From: Rotaria macrura
Taxonomy: Eukaryota > Rotifera > Eurotatoria > Philodinida > Philodinidae
Direction of reading: 5' to 3'
Length of the DNA stretch: 64,000 bases
Assembly (NCBI GenBank): GCA_900239685.1
Contig: OENT01000783.1
Span: 1-64,000 of the forward strand
Part shown: piece after piece, positions 10,950-22,650 of the stretch
Position numbering within the stretch: the stretch's first letter is position 1
Layout: every line of letters begins with the position of its first letter
The notes under the pieces: generated by a model
The model's input: the letters and a program-made list of their open reading frames with translations, nothing else
What the model was told of the DNA's origin: nothing
Database searches by the model: none
Program-made: the position numbers and the translations under genes

Positions 10950-12922
10950 CTCATAATCACTCCTAATGCAATAGTACAGAAAACTATGCAGTAAATTCAT
11001 CATTACTTACAAAATAATCAGAGACATGAGTCTGATGTTGCCATATCACATGAGCTCTTACTATAAAAGACACATATTCAGCAAGATCTCTGCATGATTT
11101 GTTTCTGTGAAATCCCGTGTATTAATAACTTTAAATCGGACATAGCTCGAATATTTCACCTGAGGATACAAAACTATCACTCATTACGGGTTTGGTTTGA
11201 TAGTTTCTAGACCAACGGAAAGTTAATATTTGAATCCGAAGATTTGTCTACGTACATTCTGATTTATCTCAGATTTGAATGTACCGAATTCCAAAGATGC
11301 AGATCATTTCTCCAAAAGTAATAAAATGAAAAGTTCCACTGAATCCGGAGGAAGAAGAGAATAAAAAGGTGTTGATACAATGTCGAAAATGTATCTGCTT
11401 CATTGTCTACCTAGTTTCAATGCTTTTCTTTAGCCATTCTCTACTTTACTTCTCGTTACAAGTAGCCGATTATTCTAAGGAATAGCAATCAATACCCAAT
11501 AATTACTTTAGATAAATCAAGGGGGAGCTGATTGCAATGAATAGCAATCATAGAGAATTTGTTCGTCGTTTAAGTATGATTGTTATTGAGCTAAATTATG
11601 AAAACTAAACTTGGTGTCAGATACAACTAGAATCCATTATCTGACAGTCAAGAGACTGAAAGCAATCAATGACAATCTTGACTATGGGAAAATGAACTTT
11701 CCTTTGCAGACATGAATCCTTATCAAAACCATGATTGCCAGGCTTTTTAGTGATGATAACAAAGAGTCTATTAAAAAACATCCTGAATTTTTTGTCTCAT
11801 GATGAAAGGAAAGAAAGCAATCAATGGCAATCAAAAAGTCAACTTTTTCCCCTTGAGATAAAAATCACACTGAAACAATCCGATAGACTAATACAACTTC
11901 TTATCTTTCTTGATTGATTAGGCAAGATTCTTTTTTCAACTTGTAACTCAGATAAAATACTTGTTTCAAGTTGAAGACAAATCCTGGGGTATCTTTGCGT
12001 TATTGTGCCTATGTATAGTAACATCGTTACATTAGCTATATAGTTTCTATATCGCAGTATATATGAGTTATAATAGTCGCTTAAATGAAAAGAAGGTATC
12101 GCGTTAAATGCAACATAGCGGGTGTATGTCAACATTTCATAAATAGCAGTATTTAAAAGTAAACATAGATTCACTGAGAAAACATTACTGAGTCAAATTT
12201 TGAACGGCTTAGAATTTCTTTTTACATAGACTACGCAGAGACTAGTCAATCATCTTGAATTCTGAGTAATAATCTTGAAGACGAAATCTTATTGCATTAG
12301 GGATATATAACACAATAAGATAAAATTAGTCCCCAGTTATTGTGTCATAAGCTAGAGTCTAAAAATGCGTCGTATCTATCGACATAACTTTAAGACACCA
12401 TTCGACTTTACATATACGAATGCTATCGTCAAATAAAACGAGCATGTTGAACATATAGCTAAGTGTTATATTTTTTTTTCGAAATAATTTCTTGACTAAA
12501 TAATTGAAATGGAATTCTCTCAAAGCAGTCAGATCCAAATCCAAACAAATAAAGACGGCCAGATAAGAAGATCTAATCGTCTTCAGAATATCAAATAGAG
12601 TGGAAAAAATGACCAACATTGTGAGGGATGGATTCGAACCCTGTTTTTAGAATGCATCACAAAATAGGACATATTCAGTCATAGTAGGAAATGAAAACAC
12701 AGAAATATTCATGATTAGTAATTCTTTCCTAATCAGTAAATCGCGTTCAAAATAAGAAATGGATCCTGAGAGAAATTCAAGTTTATTTTAAAATTTATAG
12801 GTATAACTTATTTACTGCACTCCCTTAGATATCAGGTGATTTCCCTATTTAGATAACACACTGACAAGAGCTCAATTTAAAAATTGGGTATTCATTTATG
12901 AAAAACAAAAGAAAACGCATAC
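10950..12922. other. Intronic filler with repeated 'gcaatcaat' motif
   Basis: This is the rest of intron 5 of the B-box/FN3/F5-8C gene. Between about 11486 and 11840 the motif 'agcaatcaat(g/a)(g/a)caatc' or part of it recurs at least four times (near 11486, 11545, 11663 and 11814). It suggests a decayed repeat. No gene is recognised. Confidence 0.4.
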
Positions 12923-13808
12923 TTCACTGAAATTATCGTTGCCTTGTGCCAATTCCAAAACGTAAGTAATGAAAGGCGAGTTGCTTTGAGCTGATTTCCA
13001 TTCAACTTCGAGACTATCACAATAAGCTGTACATTTCTGTTGAATAAACTCTGTCGCAGCTTTAATAAGATATTTCACCTTAATTCTTATTTCGATAACG
13101 AAAAATGTCAAAACTCACGTATTCTTCCAACGAATCCTGCGGTAGTTATACTTTTGAGAAGATTGTCAGAGGAGAAATAGAATGAAATCGAGTCAACTGA
13201 ATCAATTTGACGATGATACTCCACGCTATCAGTTTCAAGTTGCTTGAATTTGTCAAAAGCTTTCTTGGATTGAGACAATGCAGCAAAATCATCGAGTGTT
13301 AATACGTGTTTTCCTTCCTCTAAACACTTTTTGAACTTGCATTAAAATTTCTAAGATCGTCTTGTTTCGAATAAATATGATCACGATATGTCTGAAATAT
13401 TCAAAAAATATTCACCAACTTGTTTAGTTTGTTATTTTACTTGAGATTTTTCTTTTAGTTGCTTCTTCAAAATTTTTCTTCTATTTTCTACACACTCGCT
13501 AATCTTATCAAATTCTTTGTCGATTTCTTCATTAAGTTTTGATTCTCTCGTGTCCATGTCTATTAGCAATATAGAGATGAACGACGGTCTTAAGATTGAT
13601 TGTTAAATCTTACTTTTAAGTGCTTCTTGTAATTCAGTCAGTTGAATCGTAGACGTATTGTTTAAGTTTTGAATTTGTTCGAGATATTCATTTAATACAT
13701 TTTTCTCTACCAATGCCACATCAACAACCGATTTTACTTGCGCACTATGTTCTTTATGAATATCAACTGATAGACATGCAACACAACAAACATCCTATGA
13801 ACAAACAG

Positions 13809-13829
13809 TATATATATATATATATATAC
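13809..13829. repeat. TA microsatellite
   Basis: A short run of TA dinucleotides immediately upstream, in gene orientation, of the acceptor of exon 2 of the B-box gene. Confidence 0.9.
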
Positions 13830-14253
13830 ACATATATATGCGATAGAAATTATTTGATAGATTGAGACCGATAAAATTAATTTGTTCTTATTTCAGAAAT
13901 TGAATAAATCGTATTCGAATGCATATCATCTGCGGATATTTTCATTCACGTTCATACCTGTAACGATAACGAGATGATATCGTGTCGTTCCAACTGTCTT
14001 TATTTCAATATCGTCCTTCCTTGTGGAGTTGCGTTCCGCTTCATCGCGAGTCAATCAACGGGAGAGAAAAAGAACAGAGAGAGGCAGAAACATAAGCCGA
14101 GAGAGAAATATAGGCGCACGTGGAGATAATCATCATTGTGATGAGCGGAACAGATAATTATGTACACATATATCAACTACGATAGAACAAGTGCCTATGC
14201 ATGTCAGCACAATGCCTTCAATGTATGATTAACGTCTCAGTTAAAATCACTAC

Positions 14254-15690
14254 AGAGTATATGGCAGAAAAGTAAAGACCAACATATACTCTGATGCATA
14301 TGCACAAATTCAGAACCATAGACGCATACCGTCTCATCTTAACATGTCATATTCGAAATCAAAGTGTTACACGTCACAATAACAAGCAAATACTCGTGTC
14401 GTTCTCAATGCTAGTCTAAATTGATACTCGACGGTAATATTGAATGCGAAGTTGTCTCGTTCAAATAAAAACCTTGATCCCTTGTTCATTATCAAAAATG
14501 AAGAAAACGATTTACAAAATGTTAACTTATCCGAACCTAACTATTCATGATGTTGAATGCTTACAATACGACTAAGATACTCTCAAAAAATCAGTAAGAA
14601 AACTCAATTGCGAATTTTCGTGCACAAGTCAGGTTTCAATGTTGATAGAACGAAGTAGGGATGCAACGGTGACGGTAACCGTATTAACGGCGTACCGTCA
14701 CTGTTTCACCGGTCATCACGGGTCACCGTCACCGGTTTCACCGGTCACCGTCACCGGTGTCACTGGTCATTGTTACCGGTTTCAACGGTGGGCGTTACCG
14801 GTTTCACCAGGTACAGCTTCGGTAATAAACCGACTTCTCTTCATAGTGTGTTTAGTTATCGAATAATGCATTAAAGTAAACTCCACTCTGAGATTCTAGT
14901 TACTACCAAAAAACTTAACCTAACACTATTAATATCGAGATTTAAAAATTTTCAGTGAGCTTTTTGAACTTTTCTTATAGATCTATTGTAGGGATGTAAC
15001 AACACCAATAATATTGGTGGTATTGGTATTGTTTTACTCCTATTGTATTGGAAAGAAATATTGAACACAATGCTATTCATATGCAAGTCAATTAAAAACT
15101 TTGAACATATTCATGACGGATTCTCAATCTTTGTTCACGAACACTTCAACTTTTTTGCCTTATAGCTTGACTCACCGCCTACTTTACTAGAAATTCTGAT
15201 TGAAGGGAGGACTTTGCTATTGTTTGAGTGCTAAGTAACTGATTTCTAAAGAGCCTCTCACCCCCTATCAAGTGTAATAGTGAAAATGAGCTAAATATAC
15301 ACGCTGTACAAATGAAAGCGACCAATGAGGCTGGTAAGAGAGGTAACAATGACCGGTGATACCGGTGACGGTGACCGGTGAAGACCGGTGGAACCGGGGC
15401 CGGTGAAACGGTGACGGTATAACGGTGACATACCGTCACTGTTGCATCCCTAGAACGAAGTATTGCACTACTATATACTATGAAATGCTATAAAGAATGA
15501 TTTATGTTCTGTTGATAATGTTTATTGGAACGAACGATTCGGAATTGTGTTGTTGATGAGAAAAAATACGTCCCGTAGAATCAGTCAGTAATGGAATAAT
15601 AAATTGGACGAAGAGCTTCAAAGATTTTGTGATTTGAAAATTGAGAGACCGCTTATAATTGTAAGTCAGCAGCCTTTGAAAACAGATTGA
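14254..15690 (+). repeat. Dispersed repeat, copy B (interrupted by hAT element)
   Basis: Collinear homologue of 975-1600. After removing 14656-15452 plus one 8-bp target copy, the remaining sequence is about 630 bp, matching copy A in length. The interruption shows that the hAT element inserted after the duplication. Copy B lies in intron 1 of the B-box gene. Confidence 0.7.
14656..15452. mobile_element. Non-autonomous hAT-type element with perfect 8-bp target duplication
   Basis: Termini TAGGGATGCAACGGTGACGG (left) and its imperfect complement ending TTGCATCCCTA (right). They are flanked by an exact 8-bp duplication GAACGAAG at 14648-14655 and 15453-15460. An 8-bp duplication is the hallmark of the hAT superfamily. 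Both subterminal zones are GC-rich arrays of 'accggt/caccgtcac' motifs, unlike the AT-rich surroundings, and they may be transposase-binding repeats. The interior (about 14995-15055) holds another fragment beginning TAGGGATGTAACA, possibly a nested relative. No transposase is encoded, so the short frames 14639-14866 and 15179-15439 are artefacts of the GC-rich repeats. Confidence 0.9.
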
Positions 15691-17171
15691 GTGTATGATG
15701 ATTAATGCAAATTTACAAACGACTATCGTTGGCTGAGGTTCCTGATGAATATTGAGAGTTTTTCGACCAGTTCTACTAGAAGGCTTCATCTGAATGCAAA
15801 TTTTCTCCCATAAGGCTTGACATAGTAAGAACTGTGTGAAAAAGCTTACTTCTGACATGAATTTCAGATCACTCAGGGTTATTTCCAGTATAAAGCTTGA
15901 AATCTCCCGAGACAAGGGGAATCATGTTTGTTCGGTGCAAGGGACGGAAGACATTTAGACTACAGTTATTAATATGTTTCATGAATCTTAAAAGAACAGC
16001 TACAGTATTGAAGAAGTTACTCATTCACATATCAGATGATAGAACACATCTGGTATATCAAGAAGGGCAGATAAAAGTAGGAGGGTGTAGCATTTATCTA
16101 TTGTCAACTCAAGCCTGTCCAAACATATTGTTCAGACGAATGAATGGTGGTAATGTTATCCTTGAAATAACAATATACGTGTACAAACTGAAGAGACGAT
16201 CGATGCAACCTGGTATACCAAGGTTTCTACATCAGATGTAGTTCAAACGCTACTCAAATAGAGGAAAAAAGAACTGGCCTACGAGATCTCATCTTTCAAG
16301 ATGATAGCATAATATCACATCGAGTTTGGGTTACTGACAAATATTTGATGAATAATCATGAGGAGTCACGCTCTTGTACCCAAAACTCAAAATTCAACCA
16401 CGTGGCATTTCGTTAGACAAATCATTTGAAATGCTGGAAGCGTTAGAACAACTAATCACCACCGTGACTAACGACGATTTAAAAAAGGCTTGGATATTTA
16501 GTTTATCATAATCTACATGTGTATTAACACTAAGGGATGATACTTTGAAAAAGAAAACGCTAATACTAAGCTATGCTGAGCAGTCTAACAGACAGATAAA
16601 AAAGTAACGTTTTGAGTATCCGTGAAATAAACAGTTGATCATAATAATTCTATCAACGGCTATACAGTAAATATTTCAAGAATACATATGGAAAAAACAA
16701 TAACTTCAATGATGTTCGATGTCGTAATTATCTATTTTATAGAAACTACCTACAATACAACGGTATTTTCAAAGATAGTTAATCTTGTGCGTATTCGATA
16801 TCAATCTCAGTAATGTTACTTTATTTACTGAAATAATTCAACCTCTTTTGAAATTTTCTTTTCTTTTTCGGTGTTTGAAAGTGATACTCACTTGAATAAT
16901 TTAAAGTAAAAATATTCTTTCTTACCTTGCACAATAAACAATATAAGCAAAGTGGCATATGATGCGCTTTACAATTCATTGGTTTGGCAGTTTCATTTCT
17001 CATAATCGAATCTTTTTCGACAATAGATACAATTTTGTGTAACTTTTGTGATTTCAGTGAGTGTGCCATACTATTATGTTGATCACAGAAATTAGCCGTA
17101 TCCTGAATACAATACCATGTGGCGTTTGCATCACATTCGCTGCATAATTCTTGCTGCTGTTTGGACGACAT

Positions 17172-18215
17172 TCCTACTCGAAAAATAAAACAGATAGTTT
17201 TTCAAAAGAAAAATGTTATTCTATGATGTTAACGTAGTAAGACACGTAGCATGCGCAAATATTTACCTGAGATTGTTCTTTTTGCGAAACATCATTCTCT
17301 CTCGAAAAAAAAGAATCAAGAGAAAGAGTGAAAATATGGTTTTATCTTTCGAAGAATGATGGGAAATGTTAACATTTTCGTCTGGCCGATTTTCTAGTTA
17401 GATTTATATATATATATATAGGGAAAAGGATTCAGCCAATGAAATCTGATTCAATCCTAAACATTTTTCGTGAGTCATTCATTGTCATCGAGACAACGAT
17501 GGAGAATGATGATTATTACACTATTGATAGGTTTTTTGTTAAAGTAAATCAAATTCTTTTCACCGAACAATCTTAGATCAGTCTACGAAAACTAACTGTT
17601 TGTGATCGAGAGTTAGAGACGAAAATTAATTAAAATCAGTTTAATATTATATTTTCGACCTTAAAGCATTTTAAGGATGTGATCGATCAACATAGGTGTT
17701 TCCAGTCACGGTCTATTGCATTTGTTTATTGATGAAATATGTTTATATCGCATATTTTATTATTTATTATAACCATGTGCAACCATTCTCATATAAATTA
17801 TTTCATTTGTTATTTTTGCCTTTAATCATAATCACCATAGCAGTTTGTTGCATCTGGTGAGGCTATTCGGGATCACGTAAAAATTTCATAGTTATGGTAA
17901 GTGATACGATTAAAAGATAAAATACATTGTTCAGTACCTCAATCAACCAAAGAGCGATTAGAAAATGCCATGTAAACTTTGTAGGATGGTGGTTGTTTTC
18001 AAGGTCTGAAAAGCATTAACAAATTTTTCTAGAAATCTGTTAGAAACGAATTAATATTCATAAATTTTTATAAAAATCATTCTCGAGACTTGTATATAAT
18101 TTATGCAGAATTCAGATAAGATGGTAGAAAAAAAATCTCATCAGACGACGATAACCGTTCAATCAAAGAAATAGAATTGAGAAGAAGTGAATACTGACTA
18201 ATGATGAGTGCATAC
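17172..18215. other. Intergenic upstream of the B-box gene
   Basis: Contains the presumed promoter of the minus-strand B-box gene, a TA microsatellite at about 17404-17420 and AT-rich filler. No gene recognised. Confidence 0.5.
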
Positions 18216-19341
18216 CAGAGCTCCGCGGGACAACCTACAAGGTGTCCCGTCCCGTCCCGTCCCGCTCCATTTTTCTTTACGAGTCCCGTCCCGTCCCGCC
18301 TACTTCTGTCATATCCTTGGTCGAGAAGTACAGACCCCGGTTCTCGCAGGAAAACATCGGAAATTACAGGAAAATGGAAGCAGTATTCTAGTCAGAAAAT
18401 AGCCATACTTTTTTTGGTATATTCCACGCAACTTCTGTTCGCTCCGACAGGAACTGACCGGAAATTATCGGAGAAAAATCTGAACATTTTCTGGTCGGAA
18501 TGCTGCGTCAATGTTCCGGTGATTTCCCATATATTCCTGCAGGATACAAATGTTTTGCTGCATTTTTTCTGCCGGTTCCTGCAGTATCCAGTAGCCGTAA
18601 TGATAGAACTGGGATGTAGACAACTCTTTTTTTCTGGATATACGGTTGAGAAAATGTAGCTAGTTTTGTACTTTCTTTTTTAATATGAATTTTTCTCGGT
18701 TCATTAGGAAGGATATAGTCATTAATACTACAATGTCTTTTATATACTCTTCCTTAAATTATTTTTATTTTTATTTAAATAAATAGAATAAAACAAAATT
18801 ATGACGTTTCGACAATCAAAATTGTCTTCTTCAGATGATGTTGTACATGAATGTATAGGTATTCATTTTCTTTTCTTTTATATTATGATGGTGGGACGGC
18901 AAGAAGGTGAAACTGGTAGGATATATGGACTATTTGCCTTCTTCATCCATCCAATTATCATACTATATAAAAGAAAAGAAAACGAGTACCTATACATTCA
19001 TGTACGATATCATCTGAAAAAGACAACTTCGATTGTCGAAACGTAACAATTGTATTTTATTTTATTTTATTTATTTAAATAAAAATAATTTAAGGAAGAG
19101 TACATAAAAAAAACATAAAAACATGTTTTTATGTGAATGATTTCTTGTACTTTCGATCTGTTTAAAGATTAGGTGTCGCACAAGTGCGATAAATGTAAGA
19201 TAATTTGTGACAATGCTTGCCTAATGAACTCGGCGGGACGCTATAGTGAATTCATTTTGTCCCTCCCCGCAAGCGATTCGTATTTCGGCCCCGTCAAGGG
19301 ACGGGACTAGGCGGGATTGTCCCGTGTCCCGCGGAGCTCTA
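18216..19341. mobile_element. hAT-type element, CAGAGCTCCGCGGGAC family, copy 1
   Basis: Begins CAGAGCTCCGCGGGAC and ends GTCCCGCGGAGCTCT(A), matching the CAGNG-type ends of hAT elements. Both ends carry 'cccgtcccgtc/gggacggg' arrays. The flanking 8-mers gtgcatac and gtatctac match at 5 of 8 positions, compatible with an old, decayed target duplication. The interior contains a nested foldback element at 18745-19102. The 152-aa frame at 18201-18659 runs across the terminus and GC-rich array and has no transposase motif. I treat it as spurious. Confidence 0.82.
18745..19102. mobile_element. Foldback MITE nested in the hAT element
   Basis: A palindromic element of about 358 bp. The left arm TACTCTTCCTTAAATTATTT pairs with the right arm AAATAATTTAAGGAAGAGTA. 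The pairing continues through 'gacgtttcgacaatc' against 'gattgtcgaaacgt' and 'acatgaatgtataggta' against 'tacctatacattcatgt'. It is wholly inside the CAGAGCTC element and so is younger. No clear target duplication. Confidence 0.85.
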
Positions 19342-19342
19342 G

Positions 19343-20128
19343 TATCTACTTAGTAATTTGAATTGTTTTTTAGGCGAAATTCATGATGAATTCAATAGAT
19401 CACATTAATAAAATGTGTTCTTCGGTACTTTTATGGTAATTACTGTTGTGTATAGTCTATGAGAAAATGTTGCTCTGGCAAGTTTTCATCATTGCAAATA
19501 CCGAATTTACTTGAATAAATCGTTTATATGTTCTAATCAGTAAAGATTGCCATTTAGATTCTCAGATAGCTCAGAGCAAGACATTGTTCCCATCATATAT
19601 TTATTGTCACTAATAATAATAGGAAAGCATGAAGATACACTAGATGATATTGGAAAATCGATTGCAGTATTGATCTATCGATTTACATTGAAAACGCCGA
19701 GACAAAAAAAATGTCGAAAGAAAAAAGTCGATCGTGTAATATGTCGAAACTTTTTAGACGCCGTTATTGACCAATATTGATTTTCTAGCCTGTGTATTTC
19801 TCGTATTTGTTTTCTCCCGCATTTTCTTTTATAGTTTTGCTGGTTATAGCTAATACTTTTCTTCCACTTAGTCATTCCATGAGTGAACATTCTATAGTAT
19901 CAAGTAGACAAAGAATACAAGAAAAACAAAGAAAAATCGAGGTGCTACAAATGAGTACAGGTGCTAAACGTCGGACAATTTCAAGTTCTACTTATATTAT
20001 TCAAAATCGTATCGATACCCTTATCGGAATCTGATAGAACTCTATGGGATTTTTATCAAACAGACGCAATCCGATCGGATACCGGGAAACAGAATGACTC
20101 ACAGAGTCTTAGTGTTGAATTCCTATCG
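19343..20128. other. Sequence between the two hAT copies
   Basis: No gene recognised. Open frames at 19547-19780 and 19792-20034 are short, lysine-rich and without motifs. The last 150 bp carries several 'atcggatac/tatcggaat' motifs that resume beyond the second hAT copy at about 21014-21130. The second hAT may therefore have inserted into another repeat. Confidence 0.4.
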
Positions 20129-20136
20129 GATTCTAC

Positions 20137-21005
20137 CAGAGCTCCGCGGGACGGGACGAGACGGGACAGTAAAAATGAAAAGATGGCGGGACGGAGCGGG
20201 ACAGAACTTATTCCTCTCGGGACGGGACGGGACCAGATCAATTAAATTCTCTGTCCCGCCAAGTTCATACAAGCACAATTGGCATTAAGTATTGTGCATT
20301 CATTGCAGTTTTGCGACATGTATGTATTGAGTTACGCATTCGACGTTAGAGGTCATTCGATTGCTTGTCTTCACACAATGATAATATATCACTTGTTTGA
20401 ATCAATACAGTGATTGTATTGTAATTATTGTTTACGGCATTCCGATCTTTTTTTTATTATTTAGAAATAATATCTTTGTGTTTTAGACATTAGCAGTTGT
20501 TGTTTTAACGAATAAATAAATAATGTCTTCTCCTGAAATTTTGTCACCAATTGCCATTTCACGTGGACAAAATATTACTTCCTGTGATTCCAATGTCTTA
20601 TTGATCAATCCATCGTTTTCAAATCGTAATTCAGATAAATTTACATGTTCTCAATTGTGAATTATGCTTAAAACAAAGCCCAATGAATATGTGGTTTTAG
20701 AAAATACGGGTAAACGAACGTCTGGTTGCTGGAATACGTTTGGTTTTCCTGCGGTCGTTAATCATCATGGTCATTCTAAACGAATTGAAGGCTTTGCTTC
20801 ATGTCGAAAATGTTTTAGCACTTATTCTTATATTTCTAACAGTACTCGACATCTTAATAAATGCGGGACGGGACGGGACGGGACAGGTAGCGCGGGACAC
20901 GGGACGGGACGGGGACCCTAAAAAGCGGGATGGGACGGGCCGGATAAGGTGGTACGGGATGCGGGACGGGACGGGACAAATTTTTTGTCGTCCCGCGGAG
21001 CTCTG
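20137..21005. mobile_element. hAT-type element, CAGAGCTCCGCGGGAC family, copy 2, with perfect 8-bp target duplication
   Basis: Ends CAGAGCTCCGCGGGAC and GTCCCGCGGAGCTCTG are exact complements. The flanking 8-mer GATTCTAC is duplicated exactly at 20129-20136 and 21006-21013, which confirms a hAT-type insertion of 869 bp. Subterminal 'gggacgggac' arrays occupy both ends. The interior carries a broken BED-finger coding remnant (20523-20870). It is too short for an autonomous element. The exact target duplication suggests a younger insertion than copy 1. Confidence 0.93.
20523..20870 (+). pseudogene. BED-type zinc-finger remnant of a hAT transposase
   Basis: From ATG 20523 the frame runs 45 codons to a TGA, then continues in the same frame through ATG 20664. 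It encodes a BED-like finger: a tryptophan/phenylalanine pair (GCWNTFGFPAVV), then CRKC and, 17 residues on, HLNKC. This is the spacing of BED fingers at the N terminus of hAT transposases. After the finger the frame runs straight into the element's GC-rich terminal array. The RNase H-like catalytic domain is entirely missing. I read it as an internally deleted derivative of an autonomous element, broken by one stop. Host-gene capture is a less likely alternative. Confidence 0.7.
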
Positions 21006-21013
21006 GATTCTAC

Positions 21014-22650
21014 TGTAGGATTTTGATCCACTTCAAGGAATGTTCCCTGGTACTGATTAGTACCAATTAATAAAATAAGGTTTGTTCCTTCGGATCCGTT
21101 TGAATTTCCGTTTCTAGGAATGCGATCGGGTTCATTCACCTGGGATGGGACGTTACAGTAACAGTGACATCGACGATGAGCAGCTGTTGCATAACTTATC
21201 ATTGCTCATCGCAATATAAACATAAAATTTATATTAATCACACACATCTGGGCCTATTGAAAACCATTCAGATTTTAATAAAATAAAATAAAAATTTTAT
21301 ATTTTTCATCTAACGTGATTTTTCATTGATTCGACATTTTTTTTTCTTTGTGCGTTTTCAATGCATACTGATCTATCGAAGCATTTTCGATTGAAGAGTA
21401 AAAGTATGATCATGAGTTTCATATTCTTCGAAGCGAGAATATTTCTTATTACAAAGAAAAAAGCTTCTTAATTCAGCCCCGTTGGAACTAAAATGTGTAG
21501 CTTACCTATTTCTAGTTTAATAATACTAATAGAACACTATTTTTAATTTTGCGTTATTCATTTTTCTTCATTCAACAATTTTCAAATTACTATTATCGAA
21601 ATAAACGGTAAATACTGCTATAACGTATATTACGATAATATAATACTGGTTGCTATGTCTGTAATGAATGAAAGTGGGGATATGAAAAACTTCGCTCTTA
21701 AACTTCCACTCACTATATTCTCTGAAAACATCTAGATGAATTCCACAAAAGAAAACAACTTCAATAATCGCTAGCAAGTTTTTTGTGACACACTTCACTT
21801 TTTTCTTTGAATTTGAAATTGATATGTGTACACATATAAGAGATAGAATTATTCACACATCGGTGATGGGTGATTGATTGCAATCAAGTAGTCGTGTAGG
21901 TTGATGTAAACGTTTGCGTACCAGAATAAGACGATGTAGATTAAGTAATGCATAATTCATTGAGTTTTCTTCAGTACTATCTAGCTAGTGCTTCTTAATG
22001 TTAAAGAGCCATTATATTGAATTAGTTTTATTTTTTTACTTTAGTCACATTTTCTGTATCTAAACAAGGCGTACGTAGAAAAAAAAAATAATGAAATGAA
22101 TAAACGTTTAATATTTCAACTGAACTTTCGTCCTCTATTCAATATCATGCTTTGAAGAAAAATATTTACTAACGAGATTATGAAGTCATGTAAACTAGAC
22201 ATCATTTAGATTTCTTTTGGAACAATTCTGTCGTATTCAATCACAATAAGACAATGTTCGTGGTGTGCTTTGAATGTTATGTTCTTTTACTCCCAACGAT
22301 TATCGAGAACAAAAAACACCCCGCAATATTTAATTGAAAATTATTCTTCAAGCTTAAGAATTTTTGGTTGTCTACGATACAAAGAGGTCTTAGCCAGTAA
22401 ATACATTCTAGCCGATTACTAACCAATGTTCAATGACATTGTCAAGGTTCTTTCATGACACATGAAAGCACCTGAAAGTATTTTATTTGAATACAAATGA
22501 TTCAATACAAGTGTGATAACAATCTGGAAATACGAAGGATATTCTTTAAAATAATTGAAAATTTTAAACAAATACAATTTTCATTTTCATTTTCTTTCTT
22601 TCTTTCTTTTCTTGATCCAGGCTTTGATTATTAAAATATAAGTAACACAT
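21014..22650. other. Intergenic, no gene recognised
   Basis: AT-rich sequence after the second hAT element. The open frame at 21568-21798 (minus) and shorter ones show no motif. A pyrimidine-rich run near 22583-22612 lies just beyond the stop of the following minus-strand gene. Confidence 0.5.

Larger units (their letters stand above)
8983..17171 (-). pseudogene. TRIM-like gene: B-box zinc fingers, coiled coil, FN3, F5/8-type C domain; frameshifted
   Basis: Seven exons read on the minus strand: 17171-16926, 13794-13614, 13559-13441, 13391-13119, 13059-12923, 9571-9436 and 9374-8983, all with GT-AG borders and compatible phases except at the lesion. Exon 1 plus the start of exon 2 give two B-box-type Cys/His clusters (CSECDANATWYC... 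and CKAHHMPLCLYCLLCK then CCVAC). Exons 2-4 are coiled-coil. Exons 5-6 join into one fibronectin-III domain (SLEVEWKS...YELRLCVSF). Exon 7 is a discoidin/F5-8C domain (YAALNAENTRDSLLDGQ...WRLFHSGHLG). Intact length would be about 494 aa. In exon 4, near 13325-13345, the upstream frame runs into TAG, and a single missing base would restore both frame and exon phase. Introns 1 and 5 are about 3.1 and 3.35 kb because they hold transposons. No RING or SPRY domain is seen. The alternative is a sequencing error with the gene alive. Confidence 0.72.

Noticed and set aside
12622..12652. tRNA-like T-arm on the minus strand (GGATTCGAACC-type block)
   Set aside because: The T-loop consensus is present, but I find no D-arm, anticodon arm or matching acceptor stem within 100 bp. 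At best it is a tRNA or SINE fragment.
15502..16241. Two opposite-strand frames (137 aa minus, 114 aa plus) at the end of repeat copy B
   Set aside because: They overlap and have no recognisable domains. The part matching copy A is not open there.
18201..18659. 152-aa frame, proline/serine-rich
   Set aside because: It crosses the hAT terminus and its cccgtcccg array. The composition reflects the repeat and there is no transposase signature.
20094..21018. Arg/Gly/Asp/Thr-rich frames (GTGRDG repeats)
   Set aside because: They are translations of the gggacgggac subterminal array in the hAT element, not proteins.
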